A stretch of DNA of 7,876 nt from Bacteroidota bacterium. Its GTDB lineage: Bacteria; Bacteroidota; Bacteroidia; Flavobacteriales; Flavobacteriaceae. Under the pieces are notes generated by a model, which was not told where the DNA came from, made no database searches, and saw only the letters and a list, made by a program, of their open reading frames with translations. The stretch's first letter is position 1, and each line of letters starts with the position of its first letter. Shown in pieces: positions 1-4,996 of this stretch. Location of the stretch: contig CANINJ010000082.1 in NCBI GenBank assembly GCA_947468985.1, positions 1-7,876 of the forward strand, given 5' to 3'. The translations under genes and the position numbers were made by a program.

Positions 1-3000
1 AACATTTCATTTTTAGAGGCATAAACTTCTCTTCCATTTAAATCAGCAACTTGAATATTTACTTTTCCGCTATACTGATTGATGTTAATATTAAATTGTC
101 CGTTTGAAGGATTTGGATAAATAGAAACTCCTTTTGAATTAGAAAAATCTTCGGTTGCTAATGGTGCAGCAGTTAAAGGCCCAGAAAATACTCCTCTACC
201 ATAAGTCGCAGCAAAAACATTATAAGCTGTTGGTGCAGTTGGTAAGTTTGGTTGTAAATCTAAGTCGGTAACCTTAACTCCACTCATTCCATTATATGCC
301 TGTTTCCAGTTTAATACTTGAGTAGCTGATGTAGCTGGGTTAAATGTATCTGCATACCATACTCCAAGTTCAGTACCGACCATTACTTCTGCACGATTTA
401 ATGGGTTTTGTAATATTGTATGTACTGGCATATCTGGTAAATCACCTTCAATACTATACCAGTTTGTACCGCCATTTGGTGTGTACCAGATGTTTGTAGT
501 ACCATAGTTTTTTAATGTTACAAATATTTGACTATCATTAACTCCAAATTCGATATCAGAAATTGTTCCTACAAAACCTGAACCTACTGAAATATCACTC
601 CATCCAGTTCCTGCTGCAGCAACAGTATTGGCATTAACTAATTTTAATAATTTAGAGTTTGATGTTCCTATATAAAGAGTTGTAGAGGGAACTTTTCCTA
701 CACTTAAAGCAGTTGGGTAAGCAGTTAATAACGCATTTACTAAAAGAGTTTTTCCAATAAAAGCAGTTATCGATCCTGTTCCTGCAAGTCCTGTGTATCT
801 TCTTACTTGGTATGTTCTATTTGTTCCGTCGGTTGCATCAGAATACAGAATATTATTTGATGAATCAAGTGACATTGCTGGATAAAATTGACCGAAACTT
901 TCCGAAGAAAAATTCAGTTCTTTTTTAACTAATCCATTTAAACCTCTAACATTCATATTATCATTGTAAACATAATTAGTTACATAATAAGAAGAAGCAG
1001 AAGTAGTAGCATCTTGCTTAAATAAAGGTATTCCACCATCACCGCCTTGAACTTCATTACTACCGCTTACAGTTCCAGTAGTTACACCAGTTGATGTGCT
1101 TTTTGAAGAAGGAAAATAATTTGAACCATTATCTTGTGCGCCAGCAACAAAAAAGTCACCAGTATTAGTTCCTACTCCAAGAGGCGAAACCGCAACTCCA
1201 ACAAACTGAGTTACATTAAATCCAACATTTCTTGATGTTATTGCTGCAGAAGTACTAGTTGCTGCAGTAAGACTTGCACAATAATACACACCTCCATCAT
1301 TACCAAAAAGAGCTGTGTCAGGAGTTCCTGGTTTGAAAGTCATAGCGTGTAAATCACCATGTACATTATTAGCATTATATCCGTCAGTTATTTGAGTCCA
1401 ATTTCCACCACTATTGGTAGATTTATGTACATTTAGACCACCTACGTATATTTTAGCGTCATTTGTTGGGTCAACTTCAATAAACATGTCATAAAAAGCT
1501 TGACCCCCTGTAAAACCATACGTAGTATCTCTACTATCGTTAGATGCTGGAGGTGTTATTAAGGTTGGCGCTGTTGAGAATCCATTAGTTGTTTTATACA
1601 TTACCGTTTCTTTAGTTGCCGGAGAAACTGGGGTTATTTGTGCTAAAACATAAATTACATCATTAGTAGTAGTAGAAGTAGAAGCTTCAATTTCAGTTCT
1701 AGTACCTCCAGTTACTGTGTATTTTAGAGTCCAAGTTAATCCATTGTTGGTAGAAGCAAATATTTGCCCTCCTCCATCATTAAATGTGGTACTGTCTGTA
1801 GTCGAAAGCCAAATTGTTCCTGTTCCTGCTATTTCTAAATCAAAAGGGCACGTTTTGTTGCCACTAGCAGTAACCGGTAAACTTAATGGACCAGTCCATG
1901 TTGTTCCCCCATTTGTTGATTTGTACAAACCATAAGTAGAAGAATTTATGTACCCTGCATTGTATGCGTCTCCAACAGCTGCGTATATTTCAGATAAGCC
2001 ACTGCCCATGTTTTTGATAGCAATGTCATTTATAAATTGAATTCCAGACACAGCAGTACCTGAAAATTGCCCTGGTATTGTTGGAGCAAAATTTCCTGTT
2101 AAGTTGGTTAAGTTGGCTACTAATAAATCTCCATCTTCCTTAGAAATCATTACGGTTGGAATTAATGCTCCTAATCCCGAATCTGCCATACCGATAACTC
2201 CACCAGTAACATTATTCATTATAATCACACCTATAGCTCCTGCATTTTGTGCCACAAGTGCTTTGGATTCAAAAGTACATCCTCCACCTCTTCTTATTAA
2301 TGCAATTTTCCCTGTTAATGAACCAGCTGTTAAAGCTTGACATGCATCATCTACTGTTCCTGAAGTTGCGGTCGCTGTAGGTGTGGTACTGCCATCATTT
2401 ACTAAAACAATTAATTTGTTTCCGCCTAAATCAAAAGGAGGAGGGCCGAATGATGCAAGAGAAGTACTATAACCTCTAATTACTCCTGCATTTGAAGGAG
2501 CAAAAATGTTTAAATTGTAAATAGTACTTGTTGTAGATGAAACTGGTGTTCCTCCACCAAATACCCTAGTCCAAGAAGCACCAGCATCTGTAGTTTTCCA
2601 GATACCATTTCCGTTTGCATCTCCTGTATAAGTCTCTCCTGTTCCTACATACCAAATGCTAGAATTGTTAGGGTCAGCGGTAATGTTTTGAACATTTAAG
2701 TGTTCGGGAAGTGTTGTGATTCTTGTCCAAGCTGTTGTGGAAGAAGATATGTTTGTGTTTTTCCACAAACCACCACTAATACCACCAGCAATAACTGTAT
2801 TACCAGCTGTATCGGTAGGATCAAACATAATCGCTTTAGTACGTCCGCCAACATTGTTTGGACCTCTTTCTTGCCAAGGATTAGCTGCGGCGTCTCCAAC
2901 AATCCTACTTTCTGCTCTATCTTGTTCCAATTGAGCTCTTATAACACCTAAATTTTCAGGTGTTGGTCTTCCTAAAGCAGGATTCATAGTGTTTAACCAC

Positions 3001-3269
3001 TCTTGTTCTAGATATTTGTTAGGAGGTAAACCATGAGCCATTCTCTCATCTTCGGACATGGCAAGGGTTTTATTTAGCTTGTTGTGAGCTAAATAATAAG
3101 CGTGTTTTTTGCGTAATTTTTTAACTTGTTTTTGTGTTAAATTACCATTAGAAGCCATAAGACTTTCTGTTTTGGTGGTGACTTTAGAACTTTTTTCTGC
3201 CTTTTCTTGAGAAAATCCAGTTGTGATAAATACAAATGTGCAAATTGAAAAGAGGAGGGTTTTTTTCAT
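1..3269 (-). CDS. Secreted Asp-box (BNR/sortilin-like) propeller protein with inserted PA domain and T9SS type A sorting domain (3' end cut by window edge)
   Basis: I translated this frame by hand; it is open from ATG (3269-3267) to the left edge, giving 1089 residues. Residues 1-20 are a signal peptide (MKKTLLFS, hydrophobic core, likely cut at GFS|QE); a later ATG would lose it. A charged region follows, then the signature WQERGPNNVGGRT (132-144) typical of Bacteroidota propeller proteins. Asp-box motifs (S/T-x-D/N-x-G-x-x-W) lie at 226-233, 451-458, 506-513, 617-624 and 930-937. VHGDLHAM (636-643), GNDGG (656-660), GAQDNG (710-715) and GGDGG (742-746) recall sortilin/xyloglucanase-like propellers. 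Residues about 250-392 form a PA (protease-associated) domain with GKIALIRRGGGC and a probable C310-C331 disulfide. ATYGRGVF (1021-1028) closes the propeller, and YPNPSNG (1051-1057) opens a T9SS type A sorting domain, probably about 30-40 residues short of its end. Export by T9SS to the surface or medium is inferred. I see no HEXXH or other catalytic motif, so the substrate is unknown; glycan or protein binding is possible. Confidence 0.93.
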   Translation of the reverse strand, partial: MKKTLLFSICTFVFITTGFSQEKAEKSSKVTTKTESLMASNGNLTQKQVKKLRKKHAYYLAHNKLNKTLAMSEDERMAHGLPPNKYLEQEWLNTMNPALGRPTPENLGVIRAQLEQDRAESRIVGDAAANPWQERGPNNVGGRTKAIMFDPTDTAGNTVIAGGISGGLWKNTNISSSTTAWTRITTLPEHLNVQNITADPNNSSIWYVGTGETYTGDANGNGIWKTTDAGASWTRVFGGGTPVSSTTSTIYNLNIFAPSNAGVIRGYSTSLASFGPPPFDLGGNKLIVLVNDGSTTPTATATSGTVDDACQALTAGSLTGKIALIRRGGGCTFESKALVAQNAGAIGVIIMNNVTGGVIGMADSGLGALIPTVMISKEDGDLLVANLTNLTGNFAPTIPGQFSGTAVSGIQFINDIAIKNMGSGLSEIYAAVGDAYNAGYINSSTYGLYKSTNGGTTWTGPLSLPVTASGNKTCPFDLEIAGTGTIWLSTTDSTTFNDGGGQIFASTNNGLTWTLKYTVTGGTRTEIEASTSTTTNDVIYVLAQITPVSPATKETVMYKTTNGFSTAPTLITPPASNDSRDTTYGFTGGQAFYDMFIEVDPTNDAKIYVGGLNVHKSTNSGGNWTQITDGYNANNVHGDLHAMTFKPGTPDTALFGNDGGVYYCASLTAATSTSAAITSRNVGFNVTQFVGVAVSPLGVGTNTGDFFVAGAQDNGSNYFPSSKSTSTGVTTGTVSGSNEVQGGDGGIPLFKQDATTSASSYYVTNYVYNDNMNVRGLNGLVKKELNFSSESFGQFYPAMSLDSSNNILYSDATDGTNRTYQVRRYTGLAGTGSITAFIGKTLLVNALLTAYPTALSVGKVPSTTLYIGTSNSKLLKLVNANTVAAAGTGWSDISVGSGFVGTISDIEFGVNDSQIFVTLKNYGTTNIWYTPNGGTNWYSIEGDLPDMPVHTILQNPLNRAEVMVGTELGVWYADTFNPATSATQVLNWKQAYNGMSGVKVTDLDLQPNLPTAPTAYNVFAATYGRGVFSGPLTAAPLATEDFSNSKGVSIYPNPSNGQFNININQYSGKVNIQVADLNGREVYASKNEM

Positions 3270-3300
3270 TATTATTTGTTTTGTAGTTTTTTTTAGGTTG

Positions 3301-3330
3301 TAAATATAACACATACAATCAGTTGTTCAA
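3301..3330 (-). promoter_or_regulatory. Flavobacterial-type promoter for the secreted propeller gene
   Basis: On the minus strand TTG (3330-3328) is followed after exactly 19 bases by TATATTTA (3308-3301). This fits the Bacteroidota consensus TTG-N17-23-TAnnTTTG except for the final base. It leaves a short A-rich leader of roughly 25 bases before the ATG at 3269, with no Shine-Dalgarno sequence, as is usual in the phylum. The -33 region overlaps a small inverted repeat, ttgtt-ca-aacaa (3323-3334), which could be chance. The promoter lies in the 87-bp gap after dgt, so the propeller gene can be transcribed on its own, though no dgt terminator is visible and readthrough is possible. Confidence 0.6.
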
Positions 3331-3356
3331 ACAATTAATCTAAACTTTTGCTTAAA

Positions 3357-4700
3357 TTAACTTTTTGATGCTGTAATTGTGTTATATAATATGTAGGCAT
3401 TCCCGTCTGTTAATAAGGAAATAAAATGACAAATATGAAGCAATCTATCGTATAAATTTTCTTTTTCCACTTTGAATTTTTCAGGAAGCAATTGCAATAC
3501 TAATTTATCAAAATTGGAAGCTTTCCCATCAAAATCATTATTAAAAGCCGTTGTGAATTTATCCAATAATGTATTTATTATCTGATACCCAGTCAATTCC
3601 TTTTCGATAACTTCCCGACTTTGATAAATATTTTTAACGCTCAATTTGATAATATCGTCCATTTGCGCCTTGTATTTGCTTTTATCAGTCAATGCGTATG
3701 GGAATTTTCCTTCCAAAATCGCTTCTTCATTTTCAATAAAAACTTTCACCGCATCATTAATTAAACTACCAATTGCTAAGGCTCGCAAATAACTAATCCG
3801 ATCTTCTTTAGTAGTTAAAGTGTTGTACTTATTAGTGTCAATGCTGTCTTTTACTAATTTTATTAAATATTCCAAAGCATAATCTTCTGAAACCAATCCA
3901 AGATTCATTCCATCTTCAAAATCAATAATTGTGTAACAAATATCATCCGCAGCTTCCACCAAATAAGCCAAAGGATGTCTTTCAAAACCAATATCATTTC
4001 CTGTTTTGTTAGAAATCATTCCCAATTCTGAAGCTACATCTTTAAAAAAATTCACGTCAAATTGAAAAAAACCATACTTTTTATCGGCAATATCCGATGT
4101 TGGCTTTTTCGGCAAACTCTCTTTCGGATATTTCATATATGCCCCAAGCGTGGCGTAAGAAATCCGCAATCCTCCTTCATTTCCTGGTCTTGAACTCGTT
4201 AAAACCGAAAATCCATTGGCATTTCCTTCAAAATCAATCAGATCTTGCCATTCTTTATTCAATAAATTTGCTTTGTATTTTTGTCCGTTCCCATTAGAAA
4301 AATATTCGCCAATAGCCTTTTCCCCAGAATGACCAAAAGGAGGATTTCCAATATCGTGAGCCAATGAAGCCGCTGCAACAATTGCCCCAAAATCGTTCAT
4401 CTGAAACCCGTGAATTTCTTGCAAATAAGGATATTTTTCAATGATTTTCTTTCCAACCAACCGCCCTATCGAACGCCCAACCACCGAAACTTCCAAACTG
4501 TGTGTCAATCGCGTATGCACAAAATCGGTTTTCGACAACGGAATAACCTGTGTTTTATCTTGCAAACTTCGGAAAGCCGCCGAGAATATAATTCGGTCAT
4601 AATCAACCTCAAACCCCAATCGGGTGTCGTCTTGTTCCTTGCGCAACCTCTTAAAAGTGTCGCCTTGCCGCTTTAGAGATAGTAATTGTTCCCACTTCAT
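3357..4700 (-). CDS. dgt: Deoxyguanosinetriphosphate triphosphohydrolase (dGTPase), HD-domain
   Basis: A complete 447-residue protein that hydrolyses dGTP to deoxyguanosine and triphosphate in the cytoplasm, helping to balance dNTP pools; some members also restrict phage. The HD-superfamily metal site is intact: H67 in RLTHSLEV, H115-D116 in LAHDIGNPPFGHSGE (113-127, with H124 and E127 also in place) and the distal aspartate in EAADDICYTIIDFEDG (D252/D253). The N-terminal RIIFSAAFRSLQDKTQV stretch (36-52) is also typical of dGTPases. The length is slightly below the ~500 residues of the E. coli enzyme. The start MKWEQLLSLKR is chosen because it lies just before the conserved N-terminal region and nothing upstream in frame looks conserved. 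The gene stands alone, 296 bp after the RND permease and separated from it by a terminator. The first ~260 bp of coding sequence are visibly more GC-rich than the 3' end. Family assignment is confident; the role in this organism is inferred. Confidence 0.95.
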   Translation of the reverse strand: MKWEQLLSLKRQGDTFKRLRKEQDDTRLGFEVDYDRIIFSAAFRSLQDKTQVIPLSKTDFVHTRLTHSLEVSVVGRSIGRLVGKKIIEKYPYLQEIHGFQMNDFGAIVAAASLAHDIGNPPFGHSGEKAIGEYFSNGNGQKYKANLLNKEWQDLIDFEGNANGFSVLTSSRPGNEGGLRISYATLGAYMKYPKESLPKKPTSDIADKKYGFFQFDVNFFKDVASELGMISNKTGNDIGFERHPLAYLVEAADDICYTIIDFEDGMNLGLVSEDYALEYLIKLVKDSIDTNKYNTLTTKEDRISYLRALAIGSLINDAVKVFIENEEAILEGKFPYALTDKSKYKAQMDDIIKLSVKNIYQSREVIEKELTGYQIINTLLDKFTTAFNNDFDGKASNFDKLVLQLLPEKFKVEKENLYDRLLHICHFISLLTDGNAYILYNTITASKS

Positions 4701-4723
4701 AGTGTCTTGATTTTGAGATTTTC

Positions 4724-4752
4724 AATTCACGAAGATACAAAATTCACGAAGA
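4724..4752. repeat. 12-bp tandem direct repeat upstream of dgt
   Basis: The 12-mer aattcacgaaga occurs perfectly at 4724-4735 and again at 4741-4752, with a 17-bp repeat period (5 bases between copies). It ends 24 bases upstream of the dgt start codon, where the promoter or leader should be. It could be a regulator-binding direct repeat, a duplicated promoter element (the minus-strand copy reads TCTTCGTGAATT, resembling part of a -7 region), or a chance slippage product. Confidence 0.6.
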
Positions 4753-4759
4753 CAGCCAT
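4730..4759 (-). promoter_or_regulatory. Weak candidate promoter for dgt
   Basis: On the minus strand TATCTTCG (4737-4730) matches TAnnTTTG with one mismatch, and 19 bases upstream lies ATG (4759-4757) rather than TTG. Position relative to the dgt start (30 bases) is right, but both boxes are imperfect. The proposed -7 box falls inside the 12-bp direct repeat. A promoter somewhere in this gap is expected because the upstream permease gene ends in a terminator; the exact site is uncertain. Confidence 0.25.
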
Positions 4760-4811
4760 AAAATTCCACAGCATTTGAGAATCTAAAATCATAAATCTGA
4801 AGTTTGCGTGA

Positions 4812-4920
4812 GGGATTGCAGCGGAAATCCTTTGTGGAACGAAGTGGAACAAAGATTGCAGCGGAAAGCCCGACCGAGTTTAACGAATGCTTCAATCTTT
4901 GCAATGAAGTGCAAAACGAG
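4812..4920. repeat. Structured intergenic repeat element (probable dispersed flavobacterial repeat)
   Basis: The 14-mer gattgcagcggaaa occurs twice, at 4814-4827 and 4854-4867 (40-bp period). Between and around the copies are short inverted repeats: ggatt/aatcc (4813-4817 / 4826-4830), ctttgt/acaaag (4830-4835 / 4849-4854), caaagattg/caatctttg (4850-4858 / 4893-4901) and tttgca/tgcaaa (4898-4903 / 4910-4915). It is more GC-rich than its flanks and lies between the permease terminator and the dgt leader. From memory, similar 'gattgcagcgg-aaagcccgacc' sequences recur between genes of Flavobacterium and give spurious short ORFs; this I cannot verify here. Short ORFs across it show no protein-like features. 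Function unknown: a REP/MITE-like element or RNA structure are the options. Confidence 0.6.
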
Positions 4921-4943
4921 GGCACGCCCAAATAAAAAAACAT

Positions 4944-4975
4944 CAAAAAAAATCCCTGCTTTTTATAACAGGGAT
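4944..4975 (-). terminator. Intrinsic terminator of the RND permease gene
   Basis: On the minus strand a 7-bp perfect stem ATCCCTG / CAGGGAT (4975-4969 with 4958-4952) encloses a 10-base loop and runs directly into eight T residues (4952-4945). It starts 21 bases after the permease stop codon. There is no T-run on the other side, so it works in one direction only. It separates the permease from dgt transcriptionally. Confidence 0.88.
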
Positions 4976-4996
4976 GATTTGTTAGATTCAGAAATC

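Noticed and set aside
1717..2951. Several 66-83 codon open frames on both strands within the secreted-protein gene
   Set aside because: They lie in other frames of a continuous 1089-codon frame with signal peptide, Asp boxes, PA and sorting domains; none has recognisable features.
1..3269. The secreted protein as a peptidase, because PA domains often accompany proteases
   Set aside because: No HEXXH, no subtilisin-type D/H/S blocks and no other catalytic signature in the translated 1089 residues.
3240..3269. Lipoprotein signal around Cys10 of the secreted protein
   Set aside because: The residues before Cys10 (L-F-S-I) do not form a lipobox and the cysteine is too close to the N-terminus; a standard signal peptidase I site at GFS|QE fits better.
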